NCBI RefSeq assembly: GCF_001949145.1
Contig: NW_019091361.1
Span: 3,031,564 to 3,095,563 of the forward strand
Direction of reading: 5' to 3'
Source of the DNA: Acanthaster planci
Lineage: Eukaryota; Echinodermata; Asteroidea; Valvatida; Acanthasteridae
Length of the DNA: 64,000 bases
Shown: positions 12,701 to 23,500 of the stretch, piece after piece
Position numbering within the stretch: position 1 is the first letter of the stretch
Layout of the letters: every line of letters begins with the position of its first letter
Made by a program: the position numbers and the translations under genes
The notes under the pieces: model-generated
Told to the model about the DNA's origin: nothing
What the model saw: only the letters and a program-made list of their open reading frames with translations
Databases searched by the model: none

Positions 12701-13223
12701 AGATACAGCCTCGAATAAAATGGAGAAATATGCATGGTGAGGTCAAGAGCACCCCATTATGTTTGGACCAACAAAATAGCATGTCATGCAGTTCTTTCGT
12801 TTTTGAAGGATCATGAACTTTCTTGTGTCTCAAACAGTCGTTGCCACGTCAAGCTCCGAGCCAATAACAGATAAAGAGACAACTGTAAGCATATCAACAG
12901 AAACTCCGGAACCGATCAACGGACAGCAACCATTGGTCACTAAGCAACCAGAAGTTGTGCTCACCAATCAGCCCTCAAAGGGTGTGACGTCAACGCCACT
13001 GGAACCAATAGATAGTCATCTTATAATTGTAGTCTTGGTGGTGGGTTTGTCGTTCTGGGGTGTAGTCTTCACCATTCTCGCTGTCGTCGTGCTCAAAACT
13101 CGCCAATCGCGGAACCGTAAGAAAGGCAACGTGACATATGACGTCATCATCAATGGGGCCAACCAGGAGGAAATTGTAATGGCAGATGATGAGAATCAGA
13201 CTTCAGAGCAATCGAACGCTTAA
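9706..13223 (+). CDS. Single-MAM-domain type I membrane protein
   Basis: Five exons (9706-9763, 10281-10445, 11432-11688, 12210-12303, 12838-13223) join in phase to 319 residues. Residues 1-20 are a signal peptide that starts MELTTLIVKIVFV. Residues 26-190 form a MAM domain with the four expected cysteines (28, 38, 105, 188) and family motifs CDFE, LCGY..D..DDFDW, GFCLRFFYHM and SDIAIDDI. Residues 194-250 are a Ser/Thr/Pro-rich, probably O-glycosylated stalk; 253-277 are a membrane span; 278-319 are a basic-then-acidic tail of 42 residues. MAM domains mediate extracellular adhesion in meprins, receptor tyrosine phosphatases and neuropilins, but this short architecture has no catalytic domain, so I infer an adhesion or receptor role only. 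No orthologue name is assigned. Introns 2 and 4 hold inverted-repeat elements. Confidence 0.9.
10695..11230. mobile_element. Foldback (long inverted repeat) element in MAM-gene intron 2
   Basis: Two arms of more than 200 bases are near-reverse complements around a short centre near 10955. Matching pieces include GAGCAACTCTAAGG (10719 onward) with CCTTAGAGTTGCTC (about 11199-11212), CTGTTCAAATAAAT with ATTTATTTGAACAG, and GAGGGGAACCCTCACC with GGTGAGGGTTCCCCTC near the centre. No coding capacity is seen. This is a palindromic, non-autonomous DNA element. Confidence 0.85.
12322..12492. mobile_element. MITE, GCAAGATATGGG family, copy 1
   Basis: Starts GCAAGATATGGGACGGAG and ends CTCCGTCCCATATCTTGC, a perfect 18-base terminal inverted repeat around about 135 bases of non-coding DNA. 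It sits only 18 bases after the splice donor of MAM-gene exon 4. A second copy with the same interior is at 19095-19260. Confidence 0.85.
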
Positions 13224-14184
13224 AACGCTGACCAAAACTGAGTGTCGAACATTAATGTGCAATTGTTTTGATAAAAGAAGTTGTTTGTATGAAAAGTGTG
13301 GATATATGCGGGGATAGGATTAAGCGATATTTAGACTGAATGTCTAATTAATTTAAGGGTGTTTGTGTGGCTTTTGAATTTTTAAAGAAATTTTAAAATG
13401 TTGTCTTATAAAGTAAGGAAATGTGCTTAATGTGAGGAAATATTTGCCCTTTTTAGTGATTGTGAAGACTTATCGCTTAATGATTGTTTTTGTACACAGA
13501 TTCACCTGAGATACCCGGCCCGTCGTTATGAGCCCCCGGGCATTTATTTATTTTTAATAGAAACTATACACTGATTCAGAGTTGCTCGATATGTTGTTTT
13601 GTTAACTGTCAATGTCTGATTTTGGTCAGTTTTTCATGGGGGTACCAAGAACTTTTTGTCTTGTTTAAGTTTATGTTAGTGTGTAGACCAACTTTTAAAC
13701 AAAGACAGAAATAAACATAGAATTAAACCAATGTTTTATGCATATGTCGGACATCCAAATGCAAAAGCAAATACCTCAGATGCGCTTACAAAATATATGG
13801 CACAGCTTTGTTGAGAGTTGAGGCCGAATGCAATTTCACGATAGATGTTTGCGCTCTAAAAACCCTCGTGTTGAGCAAACTGATTATTAGGATACCCATC
13901 GCCAATGCATTGCCCACTGAGACATTGCTCGTGGTTCATTAAAAATGCTAGTCAGTCAGTGTATAGGAATAGAGAATCTGAGCGATCAACTAAATTTTGA
14001 GAAAAAGCATGACCGAACAAACAAAGGGCATGATAACCAAGTGGCATGATACATATACATACAGCTCGGACAACTTAGGGTGGGTTATTTATGTCTGCTT
14101 AGGGGTGCCGTGTTCCAATTCAGGGAAAATTTTCCGCCAGGCGGAGGCGCACAAAAAGTACCCCCCCCCCCGAGATTGTTTCAA
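13224..14184. other. MAM-gene 3' UTR and intergenic DNA
   Basis: Non-coding, AT-rich. It contains the 3' UTR and the poly(A) signal of the MAM-domain gene. No further gene is seen before the N run. Confidence 0.6.
13710..13715 (+). terminator. Poly(A) signal AATAAA of the MAM-domain gene
   Basis: Canonical AATAAA 487 bases after the stop codon, in AT-rich 3' UTR. It is the first canonical hexamer I find downstream of the stop. Confidence 0.55.
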
Positions 14185-14436
14185 NNNNNNNNNNNNNNNN
14201 NNNNNNNNNNNNNNNNNNNNNNNNNNNNNNNNNNNNNNNNNNNNNNNNNNNNNNNNNNNNNNNNNNNNNNNNNNNNNNNNNNNNNNNNNNNNNNNNNNNN
14301 NNNNNNNNNNNNNNNNNNNNNNNNNNNNNNNNNNNNNNNNNNNNNNNNNNNNNNNNNNNNNNNNNNNNNNNNNNNNNNNNNNNNNNNNNNNNNNNNNNNN
14401 NNNNNNNNNNNNNNNNNNNNNNNNNNNNNNNNNNNN
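14185..14436. other. Assembly gap (252 N)
   Basis: A run of N beginning just after a C12 run and ending 75 bases before the VPS33B start codon, so most of the VPS33B core promoter may be hidden. Confidence 0.99.
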
Positions 14437-14508
14437 ATAGGGCGCCCTGATCAGCTGAGTGATCGTGTCAAAACGGCGCCCTCTACTGATATCGAAGGAA
14501 AGAACACT

Positions 14509-14519
14509 AAGATGGCGGC
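14509..14519 (+). promoter_or_regulatory. YY1-type element overlapping the VPS33B start codon
   Basis: AAGATGGCGGC matches the YY1 consensus, and its internal ATG is the VPS33B start. In animals this motif often sits just downstream of TATA-less start sites and doubles as the Kozak context. Motif seen directly; function inferred. Confidence 0.5.
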
Positions 14520-17500
14520 CACCAGTGAAACCATGTTACCTGATTTCTCAGTTTTAAAACAACTTTCTAAGGAGCATTTGGTTCACCTTTTGGAATCAGT
14601 GAGTATACAAATGAGTAACTATAGAGTACAGGGCTATGTGAAGCAGTTTCTTTCATTCAAACTTGTCAGAGACGAAGTGAAGTAGGCCCTAGTACTTTAG
14701 TAATGTACAGTAGGATGGGTTACTCTAATCGCGGTAGTTATTGCTCGTTCACCTTCCTGAATTATCCTATCCTTGCTGTTGTTTAACTCTTACTTTTTAA
14801 CTTAATTCATAAATTTTGCTTGTGGTTCAATTTATTTTCCTCTATGATAACGCTGAATGTCTGTGTGCACACCATATGCAAGCAGGGGTGGAGTATTATA
14901 CTGTTGTGTTACGGGCATAGCACAGGTGGTCATGGTGGTGGGTGTGGCATGCATGGTGCGGCACAATCAAAATCAACAGATCAGTCAATCGTATCAATTG
15001 CAATCGCCTATTGCTATCGGTTAATCCTGCAGGAGTAAAAAAAATAGTGTCTAGCCATTTGCCACCTGGGATAGAGTTCCATACGGATGCCACTTGACAT
15101 CCCATGCACAAACCCTATCATCTGATCATGCCTATGAGATTGGTCTGAAAACTTCTAGGCCTAGGGGGTCCAAGTGTTTTCTAGATAGCCCTAAATGACT
15201 TGGTACTATTTTCCTTCCTAAATTGAACTTTTCTGGACATGTTTGCTTTCTGATGGCTAATAGGTAACTGTAGTCTGTAGGGCAATGTTGTATTCGAGTC
15301 CATCATAAGTCCCTGTAACTTTAGTATAAGTCCATCATAAGTCATTCAGTCTTAAGCCAATTCACAAGCTATTCAAATGAGCTGTGACAAAAGCATTCCT
15401 TTGTCATCGTTCTCCCTGTTACTTATGACTGGCCTTGTGAAGGGACTTGTGAAAGGACTTGTGATGGACTCAAATACAACACTTCTGTAGGGAATAGAAC
15501 CCCTGCGTATGTCATCATGTTAGGGGACATTTCTTTCTTCCCGTTGGATAGGCTCGAGTAAACCTTTTGTGCATTCATTGTAGCTAAATTAAAATAACAA
15601 AGAATAGCCTCTGCCTCTGCCATAATGCAAGGGGTCTATGAATAGGCCTGCTGGCATCTATATATACAACTCTTTCTTCTACCTGTTGTAAGGACAGTCC
15701 AAAACAATTTCGGACAGGCAGTTTTTGCTCGTACCATTATACAGACCAATCTTCCAAGTCGTTTTTTATATCTATAAAATTTGTAAGCCTCACAGCTAAC
15801 TACAGTACTACTCAGTGGGGAAAGAATTCTTTATACTAATACCACCAACTTTTCCCTTTGGTGACCTATCAGCCACGTGAAAGCAGTAAAAATGTCCTAG
15901 AAAGTCCAACTTAATGGGAAGAATTTAATAAAAAATTACTTTAAAAAGCTCCAATTTTTCAAACTAGTCTCATAGGGTTTGTGCATAGGGTGTCAAGTGG
16001 CACAAAGTGGCACAAAGTAGTCATGAACTTTGCCCTGCACTAGTGCATAAGCAATCTTTACATTTCCTTCCCAAACGTTAAGAAGGCTTGCAGTAGAAAT
16101 ATTGGCATTTAAGGATACCATGAGCACCAAGGGTTAGTGGTTTTAAAATTGATGTCAGTGGACAGGTACTTTATAGCCTTTACTCCAGAAGGACAGACAG
16201 ATACATGTATTTTACTCCTGGATGAAGCCCTGATCTTAGACATGTTGAAATACACTTTCCCTTTTCAAAACATGAAAACAGTCTTGCATTGTATTCAACT
16301 GATGGCAGCTGGATAGATGATATCTTGATCAACCCAGGCATACGGTGCAGTGCAATCGGCGATCATGCACATCAACCGAGTTTCCCTGACACTAAGGCAA
16401 CAGTTACCTGTATATTGTTGGCCAAGAAATGAACTTTTTTATGAAATGGAACCAGAAAGACTGTTTCACCACTTCCTGCCGGGGAGCCTGGTTTCGGGCA
16501 CCGTGTGTTTACACGCGTGGCCGGGGTCTCCGAAATCAGACAAAGGGAACTGGGCCTTGTAGCAAAAGACCTTACTCAGAACAAAAGACCAGGCTGCTGG
16601 GCATTACCAACATTTTTTTCACTCTCAATAGTGGAGATAATCCAGCCTTGTTTTGAAACAGTATACCACAGTTTGGGGCATTTAGTGCAAGCGGATTACC
16701 ACCGGGGACAAAAGCGTTCCACCACCGCAGGGATGAGCCACACAGCGCCGCTGCATGCTAATCTGGCCCCTATTGAAAAGAGGTCAGCAGGGCACTGTGC
16801 CAGGTTCGTGAACAAAGAAAGTTACATAACACCGCGCAATCTGGGCTCTTTTTACAAGGCTGCAGGCCTGGCTGAAATACTGAAGCGTCAATAGATTTTG
16901 TCTGTCAGACTAGAGTGGCCACCAGACAGTAATTCATGTGGGTGTAAATGTCCATTAATTGAAATGATGAATTTGTGAAGAATTTTGAAAACTGAACATC
17001 TTGAAAAAGTCCTGATTATGTGCACTGCATTTTTCAAACCACCCAGCAGCAAGTGGTTAATTCATGTTAATCGTGCTAAATATTCCTGTAAAAATACAAA
17101 ACAAAAACCTGAATAGTTTTATGTTTTTGTGTTTTTGAATCTAAATTTAGATGCCTGAAACGAAAGATTTGGTAATAGACCCCGATCTGATGAGACCTTT
17201 GGACAGAATAGCTGGAGCTCAACTCCTCAAGGTATATGTATGAATGACACGACCAAAAAAGGGGGAAATTGAAAAAGTATTCCATTTTGGACCATCATAA
17301 ACACCCTAAAAGTGTACCCTACATGTGTTTTACAAAGTTGTTCCCTCTAGGCTCTGAACCATTCTTTCCTTGCTAACACCCCCTAAAAATCAGTAGGTGC
17401 CCCTTCTCACATCATTTCCAATGTTTATCATGTTCAGTGGTGTGGTGTGTTTTCCTTTTGTGTACACCTTCAGTGATGAAGGTACAACAGCAATATTGCA

Positions 17501-20500
17501 GTAATTGCATAATCAAACAAGTTGTATTTTGTAATGCAAATTATCTTTTATCTCTTTGTTTATTCCAGAGACATGGTGTTGACAAAATTTTCAAGTTGGA
17601 AAGTAACAAACTTGAAATAAGTGGGGATTCGTAAGTACAAGCCAAGCATTTTATTTGGTTCGGCATACCTCTCCAAACTCACTTGAAAGTTTAAACCACT
17701 AGTTTCATAAATGTCGCCCAGGATTAGGGCGTGATGGCTTCATGCATAGAACATAATTCTGAGTATATTGGTTCCTCTTCCCTGTATATTCATAACAAAC
17801 TCTTGTAGTTACTTTAAGTCTGTATTCAGTCAAGCCCCTTTGAAGTCTATTACAACCCAATCATGAAGACGTCTCGTCTCAATTAAAGCTATTCAACTAC
17901 ACTGCGACAAAGGCATTGCTTTATTTATCCCCCGTGACTCCCAACAAAACCTGTGGTTTGACTATTTTGTTACTGGTGGTGGACTTGAATATGCATGTAG
18001 CTGTTTTACCCACTAGCTCCTGTGTTACATGAACCTTGTCTTGCATTTTATTGCATCATATTGTTTCACTGATGAAACCTGGAAACTGTAGAATACTCAA
18101 GCAGTTTCTGTGGCTCAGTTACTGGTAGGTCAAAGCATAATGTTTTAGTATTTATCAGAGTCAAGCGAGAACGTTTAGTTGAAGCAAAAGGGTTAGAAAC
18201 CTTGTGTCACATGATATTTAGAAAGTAGATGCAAGGGCGGCATCAGGTATCATTCCCTTTGGCAATAACAAATAGATGCTTTTTGCCCTGTCGTTTTTTA
18301 AATAGACGCATGTACCTAGTCAGATCTAATGTAAAGAACATCAAGAACATTGCAGGTAAGTCAAGTATTCTTGAAGGAGCAGAATTTGTCTTAATCTTTC
18401 AGCAGGTGATTGTTTGCAGTGAGTTGATAATAAGTCTTTTGCGAGTTAAATTTGAATAAAATCTAGTACACAGAGTTATCTGATTGCACATGAACATAGG
18501 CTACATGTATACATCGTGATTTGGAGCAAGCATTTGCATAGTGACCACTCTCTCTGGAATGGACTGATTCCTTTGTGTATTGGTGCAAGGCATCTCTTAT
18601 GTAACTAAGCAAAAGCTTGCTCCAAATCATGAGGTATAGCAATGGCGTCTTTAGTATGGAAAATTCTAATTGTTATGTTCACGTGATTCTAAAGAACTCA
18701 GTGTACCAGTTTTTATTCAATCTAGATGGCGTCTTTAGTATGGAAAATTCTAATTGTTATGTTCACGTGATTCTAAAGAACTCGGTGTACCAGATTTTAT
18801 TCAATCTAGCTCGCAGACAGCTTATTCCATGCTCACTTTCATGTGGATGTGTAAAACGAATCAAAGTATAAGAATTTCTCATCTCAAAGTTTCAGTGATA
18901 AAACATTTGGTGGGTTTTTTTGGTTTTATGTTTTGTTTTGCCTTTTTTTTTTGCCAGATCAAATTAAATGTGACCAGAAGAATGGAAGGAAGAAAAAGTA
19001 CAAGATATTATTTGTGCCAAGAAAGGTGAGGAAACGAAATGAAAAGAAATTAACTTCTTTGCAGCAACAGAAATATCATTGTATGATATGCAAGGCAAGA
19101 TATGGGATGGAGGGTCCCCCCTACGCATCCAAACCTTATAGACTCTCTAGACTATTGTTACCTAACACATCCCCCCCCGATGTCTGAAAAGACTTCCTGA
19201 GATTCTGGTAAAACAATGACCAACACAAAGGGGGGGGATTCTCTCCGTCCTATATCTTGCTTCAAATGTAGTTGTGTGTGGCATTTCTAATGGCTTTCAT
19301 TCTTGTAGTGAGACACCTTTTTCTGTATTCCTCCATTTCAACCTCGTTAGTATCCCCCACCCACCTGTATTCTCAATTAAGTGTGTTTCTTACACTTGTC
19401 GTTTTTTGTCTGCAGTTGTACATCTGTGAAATGTTGCTTGAACAAGAAGGTGTTCATGGAGGTAGGATCAATTACTGATAGACACAGATGTAGAGTAGTT
19501 GCTATGGGGTTGAAGGTTAAAGGTCAAAACAAAGTGTTGCAGTGACTGAATTTAATGGCAGACATGGGACATTTTCCGATGCCTTATTTTTCCTGAATAT
19601 AAGAAGACAACCCCTGTACACAATGCCTCATCTGATATTGACAAGACAAAAAGCTGTTGATGTTGTCATTTCATCCTTTGATTAAGGGAGCTACTTAAGT
19701 TCTTAGGAGCCTGTGTGGTGGAACTTTGATGTAGTCTCTTCTTAAGCCTGTCTGAGGTCCCTAGTTTGGACATATTTAGACCCAACTATCTTGTAGTGAT
19801 TACATACAAGCTGTGAGCTACGCCGGTCAGGGATCTTCATCACAGCGTTCTACCGTCCCGCACTAAGCTTCATGAAACAGCCCACCGACCAGCCCCCAAA
19901 ACTTGAACATTTTATATTTTTAACCGGAAGAATTGAAAAAAAATTTGAACTCTTAATCAATTCGGAAAGAAAAACTCACTTAAAAGGCAATCTAGAGTTG
20001 CTTAAGTGGGCCCCTGTATTCCTAGCCCTGACCCGAAAGACTCTGTTCACTTCACTCCCTCCGTTTGCCATTACTAAATTGTCCTAAACTAAAATATGGC
20101 TAGCTATAACACTGCTTACAAGTATGAATTCTGATGTGTTGCTATAGAAGTTGACACAACTACTGGGTCATTCTATAAATTAGGGGTCCAATTTTTTTCA
20201 TGTCTCTGTCACACCTGACATGATTTTGCAAGTTAAAAATACATTTTCCAATTTTCAAGAGTGATGAATTAATGCAAATTACCTGCCAAGTAAGTAGAAA
20301 TAGTTTGAGATCCATTTCAGTGATATTTCCATGTGAAATTACAGAGGTCAGGTGTAACAGGGACAATGTCACACTTTTGGACCCTGAATTTATAAATGAC
20401 CCTCTTTTGTTTTGCTTTGGGTTTTTTTCTTTCAGCTGTTGAAATGGATGACTTCAAGCTGGATCTCATTGCCTTAGACAGGGACATCCTGTCCTTAGAA

Positions 20501-23500
20501 ATGCCAGGATTCTTCCGAGACTACTTTGTGGTAAGGCCTTTAACCAGCCCACATCTTAAAAGCTACACAGGAGGTTTGACTGTGTTTCAGTCCCATTTCT
20601 CCCTCAAGTGATGATTTTTTTTTAATTGGATTTGTAACAGTAAAAAGACGACTTTATGTATTGTAGCTATGTCATCTGTACAGTGAATTTCAATGGGCCG
20701 TCATGAGCAACTTCAGAAATGCAAGGATATACAACCTTAAATTGCAACTGCTGTAGAAATGAGGAAAATGGTTTAGTTTTTAGAAACAGGAGAAAAAAAC
20801 CCATCAAGGTCAGTTCACAGAGGTGGAGGGTGAGGGAAGTTGTTTGTCCTAAGCAAAAATCTGTGGAGAACCAATGGTAAGCAAGATACAATGCTTAGCA
20901 TTTAAGCCGGTAATCAAGTATTTCTCAGCAAGCATTTTCTGGCTCGATGAATTTCTGTGACCATGATGATTCCCAACCCTGGAAATCTTTTTTAAAACAG
21001 TAAATTAAAATCCTTTGGTGAAATTGCAGTGTGTCAGAATGTGGCTTACCGTTATTAAGGGGAACCTTTTTCCAATATTTGATAAGCCAGTTATTCCTCC
21101 CAACACGCCAGATACTTGTAGATCATGCAGTCCTATGCTTCACCTCTGCCATTGCTCGTTTTACATTTTCAGGAGGGTGAGCATTCCTTACTACACACCA
21201 TAGCAACTTCCATAGTCAATCTACAATCGTTGTTTGGCACCATCCCCCATATCTACGGCCTGGGGCGATGCGCTAAGGTGATCATTTTTATCAGTTTGCT
21301 GTACCCGTACGGCTCCCAAAGTGAGTCAGTTGAATATTAAATGTGTACAAATAAGCATACATAGAGAAAGAGTGCATGAAAGCTTGTTATATTTTGCTGC
21401 CGTTCAACCTGCAAACTTGATTGGAGTTTAACCCTCCCTCTCAAGCATTTTATTCAATTGAATGGATGGTGTGAACGGATTTGACAGTCGATACCTTTAG
21501 AGGGTAGAAGCCTTGTTCAAAAGTTATGGCTATGGCTGGAAATAACATGTGCATCTATGAATTCCATTTGTTGTGGGCTGTGGCCATTTTCCCATAGACT
21601 GTGTGTTACTCCTAGCTACAGCCAGTTGGTTTTGGTCAAAGGCTGTGTCACCTTTTGAATTTGATTTAACGTTTCCAGCTTGGCTTCATCACAAGAATTT
21701 CAATAGCAAAAGTGCTTCAGTGTACAGAGCATGAATTTTCAAGTTAGTGCTTGATCCTCCAATAATGAGATATTGGTAATAGCCATTTTCTCTGGCTGGC
21801 TGTTCTTCTTCCAGATGGTGTGGGACCTCGTCAACACCCTGAAAACACTGCAGGGGGAGCCCCGTGCCCCCATCCGGAATGAGATTGGCCACCTGTTCCT
21901 GATTGACCGGGAGGCTGACCTGGTCACTCCGCTATGCACGCAGACTACCTACGAGGGGCTCCTGGATGAAACCTTTAGCATCAGAAGTGGTGGGTGATGG
22001 GACATCTGTCTTGGCATCCTCCTCATATGCTCTACGTGTATGCTCAGCCCATGCCTGGGAAACTTTCGCTGAATTTTGATGCTTCATCGTCTTGAATTCA
22101 TTGTGTAAACTACGAATGAAGTTTTCACTGAATACTTCCGTTGTTCTTAGGCTTTGATCACACCAAACCAAGTGAAAAGAAGGTCACTCAGTTTTGGCCT
22201 CTGAATAGCATGCTATTACAAAGTTATTGACAAATTTGGAGGAACCACCAGCACAGGGCTGGAATGCCAACACTGTCAGTACAGTGTTTCAGAGCCTCAA
22301 GGCTCAAATTCCTCCCTAGTCGTGGTTTTTTCTTAACTTCATAATTATTAGCTTAATCTTTGATGTTAGAAATTACTCAAAATACCGAGTTCAACTCTAT
22401 CTGTGCGACCGCATGTTGGTCTTGGACAAGTTAGGTAGCCTCTCTTAAAGCAGAGGTTTGCAACAAATGATGTCAAGGTGTTTGAAAGGAATAACTGTGT
22501 GAGATGTCCTTGGTCTGTCTGCCATCAGGTTATTGTGAGTTTGGGCCGGAGGTGACAGGCACTGACAAGAGTTTGAGACTCTTACTGAACTGTGAAGACC
22601 AGGTACGACTTTGATTTGGTATAATATTATCGCACACTTTTTTGATGTTTGCATTTTCATGTTTTATGCAACACACTTGCATACATCCTGCGTTCATGTA
22701 TTCTTTAGATGTGATTTTTGAGTAGATTTTTAAAATGTACCGTGCATGATTTCTTCAAAGAAGAGTCAAGTGAAAGATATTTGTATGTCGGGAGAGCCTA
22801 ACTTCCCATTAAGGTTCTAGAGATGACAAATGGAGAGGTCAACTTTACCACATCTGAATTGTTTATGTGGTTTGTAGCATCAGGGTTCTGATGCTACAAA
22901 CCACATAAACAATTCAGATGTGGTAAAGTTGACCTCTCTGCTGTGATGGTAACTTCTCTTGCTTTCTTTAAACCATCTCCTCCAATGCAATGCTGCAGAT
23001 CTTTGATGATATTCGGGATCGCCATATCTCCCACGTATTTGGGTACCTGAGCTCAAAAGCCAAGATGGTCCAATCAGGCTATCAGGTAAATGAACCCTGA
23101 AATTGTCCGACTTCTCTCTAAAATTTTTGAGACTGCACAAAAGATGTTAGTTATCAAGCATACCATGTCTTGTGGTCAGCCATGGTCAGCCATTGTGTTT
23201 AAGAAATGTTATTTTTGTACGCCTGAAATTAGCAGGTTTGTGAGAATATTTGTGATTGTCTTGTCTACAAAAACATTTTATCATAATATCAAGAAAATTT
23301 TGACAGTTTTCTTAAGGTACCTTGAAGAAATAATTTGGAGGGGTTAAAGTTAGACAGTAATTCCTCGGATGTGACTTGGTCTTTTCATTGTAGAAAGGAC
23401 GGGAACTTCAGAATATCGGTGATGTCAAATCCTTTGTTCAAACAGAGTTAAAGGATTTGAAGCAACAGTACAAGTCACTTACAATACGTGAGTTTTTCCG

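Noticed and set aside
13997-14685. Long ORFs of 147 and 201 codons over the N gap
   Set aside because: Open only because N translates as X. Just 14512-14598 is genuine coding sequence (VPS33B exon 1).
16350-16894. Overlapping ORFs up to 129 codons, repeated in similar form at 24931, 28070, 29260 and 32747
   Set aside because: All fall on copies of the TTAA-flanked MITE; the shared peptides reflect the repeat, and the frames are not conserved between copies.
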